Positions 12,213-20,061 of a stretch of DNA of 21,201 bases are shown here, in pieces; positions within the stretch are counted from its first letter, which is position 1; each line of letters begins with the position of its first letter. The stretch comes from a virus. The notes under the pieces are model-generated. The model was not told the DNA's origin. It saw only the letters and a program-made list of their open reading frames with translations, and made no database searches. A program made the position numbers and the translations under genes. The stretch is taken from IMG/VR virus record IMGVR_UViG_3300012920_000343, positions 1 to 21,201 of that record. The stretch is one strand, 5' to 3'.

Positions 12213-14468
12213 ATGGTAAATATCCAGTCTAAAGAAGTTCTCGCCCGTCTGTTGGCTCAAGAGAACTTGACAGTAGTTCACCAGAATGTTCAGACCGCAT
12301 CGTTCAATCTGAAAGACCGTGTTCTGACACTGCCCATGTGGAATGACATGGAGAACTACACATATGATCACCTTGTCGGTCATGAAGTTGCTCATGCTCT
12401 CTATACGCCTGAAGAGAAGTGGCTCGAGGCTGTAAAGTCTGAGGGCGATGGCTTTCATGGCTTTCTTAATGTTGTAGAAGATGCTCGGATCGAAAAACTG
12501 ATCCAGCGTCGTTACCCTGGTCTCCGTAAACAGTTTATCAAGTCGTACAAGAAGCTTCTTGCTGATGGCTTCTTTGGAAAAAGCGAAGATGAGATAAATA
12601 GTTTCAAGCTGATCGACCGTTTGAATGTCTACTTCAAGTGTGGTCTCACCACTGGTGTGCAGTTTGACAAAGATGAGAAAGCTTGGATCAAAGAGATCGA
12701 AGACGCCGAGACTTTCGAAGAAGTTCTTGATATCGCCAAGCGGTTGTTCGGTAAAGCAATCGAAGAACACAACGAAGAGCAAGAAGCCATGGCTAAAGCT
12801 ATGGATGAGATGCTTGTCGAAGAGGGCGAAGATGAACTGGACGGCGAATACGGAGACGGAGATTTTCAAGAGTTCGAAACTGACTTTGAGGCAGAAGATG
12901 GCTTTGAAGCATCGGGTGGAGACGAAGAAGCAGATTCGAAAGAAGATGATCATTCGCAAGTAGAAAACTCGGATGCCGCTGGTGACGAAGCCAGCGACGA
13001 GGTAGACCCATCTCAGAGCAAAAAATTCGGCCACGAGGGTGGCGAAGGTGGCCCAGAATCTGTCACCGAAAAGGCTCTTTCTGAAAATATTGCAAAAGAG
13101 TTTGGTGGCGATCCTAACGTCAAGTTTCGTAACCTTCATCTCAATCTTACACCCAAGATTACTCTTGATCGTGTTGTCGGTCACAAAGAAATTCTTTCGT
13201 GCTTTGAAGGCAATCAAGTTGCCCTAGAAGCTGGTGAACATTACATGAAACAGTTCATGGTCAACAACAAGAAGACCATCAACTATCTTGTAAAAGAATT
13301 TGAGATGAAGAAGAAAGCCGCAGAATACAAGCGGGCTTCTGTCTCAAAGACTGGTGTGATCGATACTCTCAAAATGAACAACTACATGTTCCAAGATGAC
13401 ATTTTCAAAAAGATGACAGTCATCCCTGAGGGCAAGAACCACGGTCTGCAAATGTTCATTGACTGGTCTGGTTCGATGTCCGACCAACTGCATCACACTG
13501 TCGATCAGTTGATCAACCTGGTTATGTTCTGTAAGCAAGTAAACATTCCTTTCGAGGTTTACGCCTTTACTGATCGGTGGGATGTCAGTAGTGTTCGCAA
13601 CCTAGAATTCCAAGAACAGAAAGTTTTCTCTAAGCACGAACTGGCTTATCAACCAGACTTCCGTCTTATGGAACTGTTCACCAACAAAATGTCTCGCTCA
13701 GACTTCACCATGATGACCAAAGCTATCATGGCTGTGGCTAATTACTGGCAGACTCGCTGGGCGTCCCATCGCCCTGGTTGGTCTGGCCCAAGCTACTACA
13801 GCATCCCGAATGAGATGTGGCTTGGTGGTACTCCTCTTGATGAGTCGATTGTAGCCTCGATGGTCATGCATGACATTTTCAAGAAGAAGAACCGTCTCGA
13901 CATTGTAAACATGGTGTTTCTGACTGATGGTTCTAGTAACATAATCAGGTACCTCGATGAATCAGATTGGAAGGCTGATCAGACTGTCGCTGTTCCTCTC
14001 AAGATTTCAAGGTATTTCACCAACAAGAAAAACTACACTGAGTCAATCATCTATGTCAATGACCCGATGACCAAGAAGCGGTATCGTGTTCAGCCTGGTG
14101 AAGAGCCGACCAATCTTCTCCTGAAGATGTTGCGTGATCACACCCAGGCAAATCTGATCGGCTTTCATATTCTGCCAGCCCGCAAGCCTCAAGCCCTTGC
14201 TGAGTTGCCAGTTGCATACACCGAATACCAGTTGAAAGACAAGCTTTGGGATGAGTTGAGGTCAGACAAGTTCTGTGTCATTCCTGAAACTGGTTATGAT
14301 CTCCACTTTGGTCTTCTCGGTGGCAAACATCTGGCTACCTCGAATGGTGCTATTGAAGTTGAAGAGGGTGTATCGAAGACGAAGCTTCGGACTGCCTTCA
14401 AGAAAGCCAACTCTAGTCGTAAGACTAGTCGGGTGATGCTTTCAAAATTCATCGACATGGTCGCATAA
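12213..14468 (+). CDS. Zincin-like metallopeptidase / VWA-domain protein (CobT-like)
   Basis: This is a 751-aa multidomain protein. Near the N-terminus, GHEVAHALYT (56-65) carries the zinc motif HEVAH (57-61). NVVEDARIE (86-94) follows about 27 residues later and supplies the third glutamate, the gluzincin arrangement. Residues about 200-275 form an extremely acidic linker. The C-terminal half has a von Willebrand A domain: MIDAS motif FIDWSGSMSD with D417-x-S419-x-S421, then FTD and FLTDGSSNI as later MIDAS or strand elements. CobT, NorD and ViaA combine a VWA domain with a long acidic region and work with a MoxR-family AAA+ ATPase, exactly what the next gene encodes. The fused peptidase motif is not part of classical CobT. 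It has its own promoter and shares its leader with the AAA+ gene. Codons are GC-richer at third positions than in most neighbours. Confidence 0.85.
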   Translation: MVNIQSKEVLARLLAQENLTVVHQNVQTASFNLKDRVLTLPMWNDMENYTYDHLVGHEVAHALYTPEEKWLEAVKSEGDGFHGFLNVVEDARIEKLIQRRYPGLRKQFIKSYKKLLADGFFGKSEDEINSFKLIDRLNVYFKCGLTTGVQFDKDEKAWIKEIEDAETFEEVLDIAKRLFGKAIEEHNEEQEAMAKAMDEMLVEEGEDELDGEYGDGDFQEFETDFEAEDGFEASGGDEEADSKEDDHSQVENSDAAGDEASDEVDPSQSKKFGHEGGEGGPESVTEKALSENIAKEFGGDPNVKFRNLHLNLTPKITLDRVVGHKEILSCFEGNQVALEAGEHYMKQFMVNNKKTINYLVKEFEMKKKAAEYKRASVSKTGVIDTLKMNNYMFQDDIFKKMTVIPEGKNHGLQMFIDWSGSMSDQLHHTVDQLINLVMFCKQVNIPFEVYAFTDRWDVSSVRNLEFQEQKVFSKHELAYQPDFRLMELFTNKMSRSDFTMMTKAIMAVANYWQTRWASHRPGWSGPSYYSIPNEMWLGGTPLDESIVASMVMHDIFKKKNRLDIVNMVFLTDGSSNIIRYLDESDWKADQTVAVPLKISRYFTNKKNYTESIIYVNDPMTKKRYRVQPGEEPTNLLLKMLRDHTQANLIGFHILPARKPQALAELPVAYTEYQLKDKLWDELRSDKFCVIPETGYDLHFGLLGGKHLATSNGAIEVEEGVSKTKLRTAFKKANSSRKTSRVMLSKFIDMVA

Positions 14469-14473
14469 AGTAC

Positions 14474-14502
14474 TTGACAAATACCATGCATCCTGCTAGG
14501 AT
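14474..14502 (+). promoter_or_regulatory. Sigma70-type promoter of the AAA+ gene
   Basis: TTGACA (14474-14479), a 17-base spacer ending in ATCCTGC, then TAGGAT (14497-14502). It starts five bases after the VWA gene stop. Confidence 0.75.
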
Positions 14503-14504
14503 GT

Positions 14505-14531
14505 AAAAGTAATGAGAGAAGTGATTCGCAA
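14505..14531 (+). repeat. Shared leader element, copy 3
   Basis: This is the partner of 12186-12212, with a single difference in 27 bases. Here a second copy of the ribosome-site string, GAGAGAGG (14533-14540), follows, as in the HNH leader. Confidence 0.8.
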
Positions 14532-14545
14532 TGAGAGAGGTTGAT

Positions 14546-15694
14546 ATGCGAAAGTTGAACAAGAACCAAAAAGCCTTTGTTGAGGCAGCATCAAAAGAAT
14601 ATGGTGCCACTTTGACACGGGCTCAAGCCCTTGAGATTTCCAAAGCGAACGGTATGAAGCGTCCGATTTGGCTCCTCAATGATGCTCAGTATCGTGTTGG
14701 CCGTGGTGTTTACCAACTGCCAGGTGTAGCAAAAAATGCTCCGACTACTGAACCTGAGGCTCAAGCGGCTCTGATTCCAAACACTCTGGTGACAAACATG
14801 AATGTCGAGACTGAGTCGTTCACGGAGAATCTTGTCCCAGAGCAAGATCCACTTTTTGTCCCGTTTGGTAACTTCACCAAGATCAAGAAGATTATCAAGT
14901 CCAAGATGTTCTACCCTGTCTATGTTACTGGTCTGTCTGGTAACGGTAAGACATTCGGTATTGAGCAAGCTTGTGCCCAGACCAATCGTGAAGTGATCCG
15001 TATCAACTTCACAGTTGAGACTGATGAAGATGATCTCATTGGTGGTTTTCGTCTGGTCAATGGAGAAACAAAGTTCTTCAAAGGCCCTATCATTAAAGCC
15101 ATGGAGCGTGGCGCCGTTGCGCTGTTGGACGAACTTGACCTTGCAAACCCCGCAAAGGTTATGTGTCTCCAGTCCATCCTCGAAGGCAAAGGCTACTTCA
15201 TCAAGAAGACTGGTGAGTATGTCAAGCCTGCCCCTGGCTTTACCGTGATCGCTACAGCGAACACTAAAGGTAAAGGCTCTGACGATGGTCGCTTCATTGG
15301 CACCAATGTCATGAATGAAGCCTTCCTTGAGAGGTTCCCGATCACGGTTGAACAAGAGTACCCGCCAGTAGCGGTCGAGAAAAAGATGCTCGGTCTTGTC
15401 TTTGATGACCTCGGTATCGATGTCATGGACAACTTTGAAGAACTGCTGGTTGATTGGGCTGATATCATCCGTAAGACCTACTATGATGGTGGTGTTGATG
15501 AGATCATTTCGACACGGCGTCTGGTTCACATTGCCAAAGCCTACTCTATCTTTGGTGATCGTATGACTGCCATTGAGATGTGTATCAATCGGTTCGATGA
15601 AGATACCAAGCAGTCGTTCCGTGACCTCTACACTAAAGTGGATGTCGATGCTGAGATTGCAAAGGATGAAGCCGAAGAAAACGTGCCATTCTAA
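14546..15694 (+). CDS. cobS: MoxR/CobS-type AAA+ ATPase
   Basis: This gene encodes a 382-aa AAA+ ATPase. Counted from 14546, Walker A is GLSGNGKTF (129-137), Walker B LLDELD (193-198), sensor 1 ATAN (236-239) and the arginine-finger region FLERFP (260-265). DEDDLIGGF before Walker B is characteristic of the MoxR/CobS clade. The first 70 residues (with RPIWLLND and YRVGRGVYQLP) look like a small winged-helix-type domain. Cyanophage relatives are commonly annotated cobS, but no cobalamin genes are nearby. The VWA partner just upstream suggests a chaperone-like remodelling machine instead. Two starts are possible: 14531, directly after the leader repeat, and 14546, five bases after GAGAGAGG. The second aligns with the HNH gene leader and is preferred; the first adds five residues. 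Confidence 0.9.
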   Translation: MRKLNKNQKAFVEAASKEYGATLTRAQALEISKANGMKRPIWLLNDAQYRVGRGVYQLPGVAKNAPTTEPEAQAALIPNTLVTNMNVETESFTENLVPEQDPLFVPFGNFTKIKKIIKSKMFYPVYVTGLSGNGKTFGIEQACAQTNREVIRINFTVETDEDDLIGGFRLVNGETKFFKGPIIKAMERGAVALLDELDLANPAKVMCLQSILEGKGYFIKKTGEYVKPAPGFTVIATANTKGKGSDDGRFIGTNVMNEAFLERFPITVEQEYPPVAVEKKMLGLVFDDLGIDVMDNFEELLVDWADIIRKTYYDGGVDEIISTRRLVHIAKAYSIFGDRMTAIEMCINRFDEDTKQSFRDLYTKVDVDAEIAKDEAEENVPF

Positions 15695-15698
15695 GACA

Positions 15699-15706
15699 CA
15701 TAAATA
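15699..15706 (+). promoter_or_regulatory. Probable late promoter (CATAAATA)
   Basis: This differs by one base from the late consensus TATAAATA and lies just after the AAA+ gene stop, 54 bases before the next start. It would make the 15761 gene a late gene. Confidence 0.5.
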
Positions 15707-15714
15707 ATACTGAT

Positions 15715-15742
15715 TGAGAAAGGGCAGCACAGTCCTTTCTCA
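15715..15742 (+). terminator. Inverted repeat, possible terminator or leader hairpin
   Basis: A perfect 9-bp stem (TGAGAAAGG / CCTTTCTCA) encloses a 10-base loop. The following CTTTATTAT is T-rich but not a clean T-run, so it could end the AAA+ transcript or act as a structured leader of the 15761 gene, whose late-type promoter lies just upstream. Confidence 0.5.
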
Positions 15743-15760
15743 CTTTATTATGGGGCTACA

Positions 15761-16483
15761 ATGAGAATATTCACTTCACATAAATTTTATGCTGACTGTT
15801 CTGACAAATGGTTAGCTAAGGATATTCCAGACTGGTACAAAAACAAAAAACTAGAAGATTACAAACAATATCCTAGTCAACCATCAGTAAAATTTTGTCC
15901 AAGTTTTGTAGAAATTTTCAAAAATTCTCTAGTCTTAAAATCTCCAGCAGACATGGAGTTTGTATACAATACCGAAAATGGTATGTTAGATTGGAGATGC
16001 GTTGACGGTGCTTCTGGATTTATACAAGGCGCTGATCATGATTTCACTCAAATCAATAACGATTACCTTGAGAGATATGTAAGCTTTAAACTGCATTTGG
16101 ATATGTTAGTCATATCTGATAAAATCGAAACGGTGTTGTTTCTGCCGCCAGAGTATCATCCTCAGACAGAAGAAGTTTCTATAATTTCTCCTATGATAGG
16201 AGCATTAGAAACTATTCCAAATATTGGAGTATCTGGTCTTTGCAATTTCAAATTAGACAGAAAGCTACTAGAAAAGACTCCCTATATTTTTGTTCCGAAA
16301 GGGACTCCTCTTGCATACTACTATTTTCCAAATGGTGCACCCAAAGAAGTTGAGTATGTGCCTCGTCATGAGTACGATGCTATGATGTGGGTCTATACAG
16401 AATATAGGGGCGAATATTTTAGAAAGTTGAATCAAGCGAAAAAAGATCAAAGCGCCTGTCCTTTTCATGAAAAAAATTCTTGA
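15761..16483 (+). CDS. Phage protein of unknown function (240 aa)
   Basis: I recall similar hypothetical proteins in T4-like phages but know no function. The N-terminal third has IPDWYKNKK, then KFCPSFVEIFKNSLVLKSPADMEF (about residues 44-67), a Cys-Pro-centred block that looks conserved. The middle holds strands and LPPEYHPQ, and the C-terminus has PYIFVPKGTPLAYYYFP. The protein ends in a basic, Lys/Gln-rich tail with CPFHEK. No signal peptide or membrane helix is seen. Base composition is clearly more AT-rich than the AAA+ and VWA genes before it, resembling the two oxygenase genes further on. A late-type promoter and hairpin precede it. It could be a late structural or morphogenetic protein; that is inference from the promoter only. 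Confidence 0.75.
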   Translation: MRIFTSHKFYADCSDKWLAKDIPDWYKNKKLEDYKQYPSQPSVKFCPSFVEIFKNSLVLKSPADMEFVYNTENGMLDWRCVDGASGFIQGADHDFTQINNDYLERYVSFKLHLDMLVISDKIETVLFLPPEYHPQTEEVSIISPMIGALETIPNIGVSGLCNFKLDRKLLEKTPYIFVPKGTPLAYYYFPNGAPKEVEYVPRHEYDAMMWVYTEYRGEYFRKLNQAKKDQSACPFHEKNS

Positions 16484-16509
16484 CAAACAGTGTATTACTA
16501 CTATATAAT
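16480..16509 (+). promoter_or_regulatory. Strong sigma70 promoter of the glycosyltransferase-gp45 operon
   Basis: TTGACA (16480-16485), an 18-base spacer and TATAAT (16504-16509), both perfect. The TGA stop of the preceding gene lies inside the -35 box. A clean ribosome site AGGAG (16530-16534) follows, six bases before the ATG at 16541. Confidence 0.85.
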
Positions 16510-16540
16510 CTACACAATGTTTTTATTATAGGAGCCGTGA

Positions 16541-17404
16541 ATGGAAATTCAAATCCAAATGTCCGATCTACAAAAGAAAAAGATTTTTGTAGCGACACCT
16601 ATGTATGGCGGTAATTGCCATGGCATGTACACAAAGTCTACTGCCGATCTGGCTAAACTTGGCCAAGCATATGAGATGGACATCAAAATGTTCTATCTCT
16701 TCAATGAATCCCTAATCACCCGAGCAAGAAATTATTGTGTTGATGAGTTTATGCGTAGTGACTATACACACCTGATGTTCATTGACTCTGATATTGGCTT
16801 TGATCCGAATGATGTTCTGACACTTGCGGCTCTGTCTGATCATGAAGAACCAGACGATGAAAAGCGTATGGATATTCTTTGTGGTCCATATCCCAAAAAG
16901 ACTATCGCATGGGAGAAGATTAAGCGGGCTGTAGACAAAGGCTTTGCTGATGAGAATCCTGCCAATCTAGATAGATTCGTTGGTGACTATGTGTTCAACC
17001 CAGATACTGATACTGGTCAGGTCCGCCTCGATGAGCCTGTTCCCGTTCTTGAAGGTGGCACAGGCTTCATGATGATTACTAAGAATGCCTTCAAGAAGTT
17101 CGATGAAGCGTATCCTGACTATTCGTATCTGCCTGATCATGTGCGTACAAAGCACTTTGATGGTAGCCGTGAGATCATGATGTACTTCCAGGCTCTGATC
17201 GATCCTGAGTCAAAGCGTTATCTGTCAGAAGACTACATGTTCTGTCAGTGGATGCGTAAGATTGGTGTGAAGACTTATATGTGTCCTTGGATGAAACTTC
17301 TTCATACTGGTTCATATACTTTTGGCGGTAGCCTGACAGACCTTGCTCAACTTGGTGCTGTAGCGACCGCTGATCCTGATCAAATTAAGATGATGAAAAA
17401 ATGA
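16541..17404 (+). CDS. GT-A family glycosyltransferase
   Basis: The 287-aa product opens with KIFVATPMYGGNC (residues 14-26), the nucleotide-sugar strand of the GT-A fold. SLITRARNYCVDEFM and HLMFIDSDIGF (77-87) follow, the latter holding the DxD-type metal motif DSD. GGTGFMMI (about 175) and EDYMFCQWMRKIGVKTYM (about 232-249) match the acceptor and catalytic-base region of this phage glycosyltransferase group. The target is unknown: phage DNA, virion protein or host surface glycan are all possible. It is the first gene of a unit started by the perfect promoter at 16480, and is ATGA-coupled to the DUF3310 gene. It is not closely similar to the glycosyltransferase at 10136. Confidence 0.85.
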   Translation: MEIQIQMSDLQKKKIFVATPMYGGNCHGMYTKSTADLAKLGQAYEMDIKMFYLFNESLITRARNYCVDEFMRSDYTHLMFIDSDIGFDPNDVLTLAALSDHEEPDDEKRMDILCGPYPKKTIAWEKIKRAVDKGFADENPANLDRFVGDYVFNPDTDTGQVRLDEPVPVLEGGTGFMMITKNAFKKFDEAYPDYSYLPDHVRTKHFDGSREIMMYFQALIDPESKRYLSEDYMFCQWMRKIGVKTYMCPWMKLLHTGSYTFGGSLTDLAQLGAVATADPDQIKMMKK

Positions 17405-17694
17405 GTAAGTTCAAGTTTGACGAAGACAAAATTCTGAAAGAAGTTTATGACTATGTAGCGGCCACTTATGATGGCCACTACTCTTTCAACAAGTTTCAGT
17501 CCACAGAGTTTATCATTGACAGTGGACATGGCGAAGGTTTCTGTATGGGTAATATCATCAAGTATTGCCAACGATACGGAAAGAAAGAAGGCAAGAATCG
17601 AAAAGACTTGCTAAAAGTCGTTCACTATGCTATTATGGCACTTTATATTGATTCACTTGAAAACAATGAGGTATTAGATGATGAGAATCAGTGA
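17401..17694 (+). CDS. DUF3310-type protein
   Basis: The 97-aa product contains the DUF3310 signature found in many phages: GHGEGFCMGNIIKYCQRYGKK (about residues 43-63), then RKDLLKVVHYAIMALYIDS (68-86). Members are sometimes named nucleotide-kinase-like, but no P-loop or catalytic set is present, and their biochemical role is not established to my knowledge. It joins the glycosyltransferase by ATGA and overlaps the start of gp45 by 14 bases, so it is translated with the replisome genes. Confidence 0.8.
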   Translation: MSKFKFDEDKILKEVYDYVAATYDGHYSFNKFQSTEFIIDSGHGEGFCMGNIIKYCQRYGKKEGKNRKDLLKVVHYAIMALYIDSLENNEVLDDENQ

Positions 17695-18352
17695 TGAAAC
17701 TATGGACGTGTTGAAGAACTTTTCAACTATCAACCCGTCACTTGCTTTTAAAGCGGGTAACACTATTCGCACTGTGAGTGAGCAAAAGAACATTCTTGCA
17801 CAGGCAGTAGTAGAGGATACTTTTCCAGTAGACTTTGCTATCTATGAACTGAACCAGTTCTTGGGTCTTGCGAGTCTGTTCGATGACGCAGACTTTCACT
17901 TCGGCGAAATGGATGTGACTATTCGTGATGAGAATAACTCTTCTCGCTCTCGCTATACTTATACCGATCCTTCTATGGTAACATCACCGCCAGAGAAGAA
18001 TATCGATCTTACTGATCCTGAGATTCAGTTTAACATGACCGCTGATGATTTGAAATCTGTTGTATCAGCCGCAAATCAACTTGGTCTTCCAGAGGTTGTT
18101 GTGCGTGGTGGTGCTACGGGTATCTTTTTAGTCGCTACTGATACTAAGAACCCTACTTCAAACGAGTATGAGAGGCATGTTGCTGCCAGTAATGGTGCTA
18201 TCTTCAATATGGTATTCAAGACTGAGAATTTGAAATTTATTCCTGGCGACTACTTTGTAAATATCTCAAAAGCTGGTATCGCACACTTCAAGAAAGTAAA
18301 TGGCTACATCGACTATTGGATTGCAACGGAAGCAAATTCGGAGTATGATTAA
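17681..18352 (+). CDS. 45: DNA polymerase sliding clamp gp45
   Basis: gp45 forms the trimeric ring that gives the phage polymerase its processivity and, in T4, also activates gp55-dependent late transcription. The 223-aa product matches T4 gp45 (228 aa). The N-terminus MRISDETMDVLKNFSTIN lines up directly with T4 MKLSKDTTALLKNFATIN. Other family blocks are DFAIYELNQFLGLASLF (about 51-67), AADDLKSVVSAANQLGLP-like helices around 125-142, and the C-terminal YIDYWIATEANSEYD. Two ATGs stand side by side (17678 and 17681); the T4 alignment and the TGAGG site favour 17681. The clamp is encoded separately from its loader by an oxygenase gene, unlike T4, where 45, 44 and 62 are contiguous. Confidence 0.95.
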   Translation: MRISDETMDVLKNFSTINPSLAFKAGNTIRTVSEQKNILAQAVVEDTFPVDFAIYELNQFLGLASLFDDADFHFGEMDVTIRDENNSSRSRYTYTDPSMVTSPPEKNIDLTDPEIQFNMTADDLKSVVSAANQLGLPEVVVRGGATGIFLVATDTKNPTSNEYERHVAASNGAIFNMVFKTENLKFIPGDYFVNISKAGIAHFKKVNGYIDYWIATEANSEYD

Positions 18353-19080
18353 TGTCCAATCAAGAAAACTTTGGAGGATTTATCGGTTCATCTGGTTCAA
18401 GGTTTGATATCGTAGAAGGGAATGCCGTTGAGATTCCCTTCTTTGTCAAAAGGGCAGAAAGACACAAAGATATCAAAAAGCACCTGATGGAGAATATCTA
18501 TCCAGAGTATGAAAAGGCAGAATCAAATAACAGTCATGAATTTGCTAACGCATACAGTGATTTTTTTGATGGTGCAACCAAAACTGATCAGTCTCTTTTC
18601 ACTGAATTTTACAAAAATGATATCAATGACTTATTGACTTATTTGGGATTTTTCCGTGATGGTAAAACCTGGAATGTTTTCTCCCAATTTTGGTATAACA
18701 TCACAAAAGAAGGAGGATATCAAGAAGCACACTGCCATATGGGCGGCCCCATTCCTGTACAATTCAGTGGTGTACATTATGTTGAATTTGATAGTAATGA
18801 ACATGAAACACTAAAATTCATACATCCAATGGAAAAGTCTATGAGAAGTGTGATCCCTAGTGTTGATCGATCAGTTGTGCCAGATTATTTCTTACAATCA
18901 ACTAGAATGCCAAATCTAGAAGAGGGTGACGTGATTTTCTTTCCTAGCTGGCTTACACATGTAGTTACGAAACAACAATCTAAGAAACCTAGAATCACTG
19001 TAGCGATAAATGTAACTGTAACTGATGATTTAACATTAGAATTATTTGGTCCGCACTTGACAACCAAGACAAACTCGTAG
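18352..19080 (+). CDS. 2OG-Fe(II) oxygenase (first copy)
   Basis: The 242-aa product has the double-stranded beta-helix plan of phage 2-oxoglutarate/Fe(II) oxygenases. WYNITKEGGYQEAHCHMGG (114-132) supplies H127 and/or H129 as first iron ligands, FSGVHYVEFD (138-147) follows, and GDVIFFPSWLTHVV (192-205) gives the distal His203. RITVAIN (214-220) provides the arginine expected to bind 2-oxoglutarate. The layout resembles the TIGR02466-like putative oxygenases. Substrates of these phage enzymes are mostly unknown. It overlaps gp45 by one base (TAATG), and a promoter for gp44 lies inside its end. Its composition is AT-richer than gp45 and gp44, which suggests later insertion. A shorter relative is at 20058. 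Confidence 0.8.
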   Translation: MSNQENFGGFIGSSGSRFDIVEGNAVEIPFFVKRAERHKDIKKHLMENIYPEYEKAESNNSHEFANAYSDFFDGATKTDQSLFTEFYKNDINDLLTYLGFFRDGKTWNVFSQFWYNITKEGGYQEAHCHMGGPIPVQFSGVHYVEFDSNEHETLKFIHPMEKSMRSVIPSVDRSVVPDYFLQSTRMPNLEEGDVIFFPSWLTHVVTKQQSKKPRITVAINVTVTDDLTLELFGPHLTTKTNS

Positions 19081-19086
19081 TATACT
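19057..19086 (+). promoter_or_regulatory. Sigma70-type promoter of gp44
   Basis: TTGACA (19057-19062), an 18-base spacer, then TATACT (19081-19086). The -35 box is within the last codons of the oxygenase gene. This would keep clamp-loader expression independent of the inserted gene. Confidence 0.75.
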
Positions 19087-19119
19087 CATTGAGTAAGCTA
19101 ACTTATATTATGGTGAATT

Positions 19120-20061
19120 ATGCGTGATGATTTTTTATGGGTAGAGAAGTATCGACCAAAGATGGTCAAAGATACAATTCTGCCGCCTAGTCTGAAAGAA
19201 ACATTTCAGACTTTTGTGAACAACAAGAACATTCCCAATCTTCTTCTAACTGGCACTGCTGGTGTTGGCAAGACTAGTATCGCCAGGGCTATGTTAGAAG
19301 AGGTAGACTGTGACTATATCGTCATCAACGGCTCTGATGAAGGTCGTTCTATCGATGTACTGAGAAACGAACTACGAAACTTTGCATCGTCTGTATCACT
19401 TGCTGGTGGTAGAAAGTATGTCATCCTGGATGAGGCTGACTATTTGAACCCTAACACTGTACAGCCCGCACTACGAAACTTCATGGAAGAGTACAGTCAT
19501 AACTGTGGCTTCATCATGACTTGCAACTTTGTCAACAAAATCATTCAGCCTCTACACAGCCGTTGTTCTGTTGTAGAGTTTAAGATTGGTAATGCAGACA
19601 AGCCACAGATGGCAAAGGAATTCTTTGATAGAGTCCAGAAGATTCTACTCTTAGAGAAAGTTGAGTATGAGCCAAAAGTAGTTGCTGAGATTATCAAGAA
19701 ATACTTCCCAGACAACAGACGAGTACTCAATGAACTTCAAAGATACTCTGCTACTGGCAAGATCGATAGTGGCATTCTAGCTAACTTCTCTGATTCAAAT
19801 CTCAAGACTCTTATCGATGCTGTAAAGAACAAAGAGTTTAGTGCTGTTCGTAAATGGGTAGCACAGAATGCAGACGGTGACACTACACCACTCTTTCGTG
19901 CGCTATATGATAGTATGAGTGAGCATGTTGCTCCTGCAAGCATTCCTCAAGTCGTTGTAACACTTGCTGACTATCAATACAAGTCTGCATTTGTTGCTGA
20001 TCAAGAGATCAACTTCATGGCTCTTCTTACTGAACTGATGGTAGAGGTTGAGTGGAAATGA
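19120..20061 (+). CDS. 44: Clamp-loader ATPase subunit gp44
   Basis: gp44 is the AAA+ subunit that, as a tetramer with one gp62, opens gp45 and loads it at primer-template junctions. The 313-aa length matches T4 gp44 (319 aa). WVEKYRPK (7-14) is the standard clamp-loader opening. Walker A is GTAGVGKTS (45-53), Walker B ILDEADYL (102-109), sensor 1 TCN (134-136), and the SRC motif (147-149) donates the arginine finger. The C-terminal collar domain (about 230-313) is helical. The gene has its own promoter and ends in an ATGA overlap with the second oxygenase gene. Confidence 0.96.
   Translation: MRDDFLWVEKYRPKMVKDTILPPSLKETFQTFVNNKNIPNLLLTGTAGVGKTSIARAMLEEVDCDYIVINGSDEGRSIDVLRNELRNFASSVSLAGGRKYVILDEADYLNPNTVQPALRNFMEEYSHNCGFIMTCNFVNKIIQPLHSRCSVVEFKIGNADKPQMAKEFFDRVQKILLLEKVEYEPKVVAEIIKKYFPDNRRVLNELQRYSATGKIDSGILANFSDSNLKTLIDAVKNKEFSAVRKWVAQNADGDTTPLFRALYDSMSEHVAPASIPQVVVTLADYQYKSAFVADQEINFMALLTELMVEVEWK

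Noticed and set aside
12183-13217. A long minus-strand frame opposite the zincin-VWA gene (344 codons)
   Set aside because: It lies wholly opposite a protein with intact HEVAH and VWA motifs, has no ribosome site, and reads as Phe/Leu/Val-rich complement of an acidic gene. It is an antisense shadow.
14546-15694. A true cobaltochelatase (vitamin B12 synthesis) role for the CobS-like ATPase
   Set aside because: No CobN or other cobalamin gene is present, and the partner VWA protein has a peptidase motif not found in CobT. The cobS name is kept only as family usage.
14591-15730. A long minus-strand frame opposite the AAA+ gene (379 codons)
   Set aside because: It mirrors a clear AAA+ ATPase and shows no domain of its own. 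The frame is open only because of codon bias on the coding strand.
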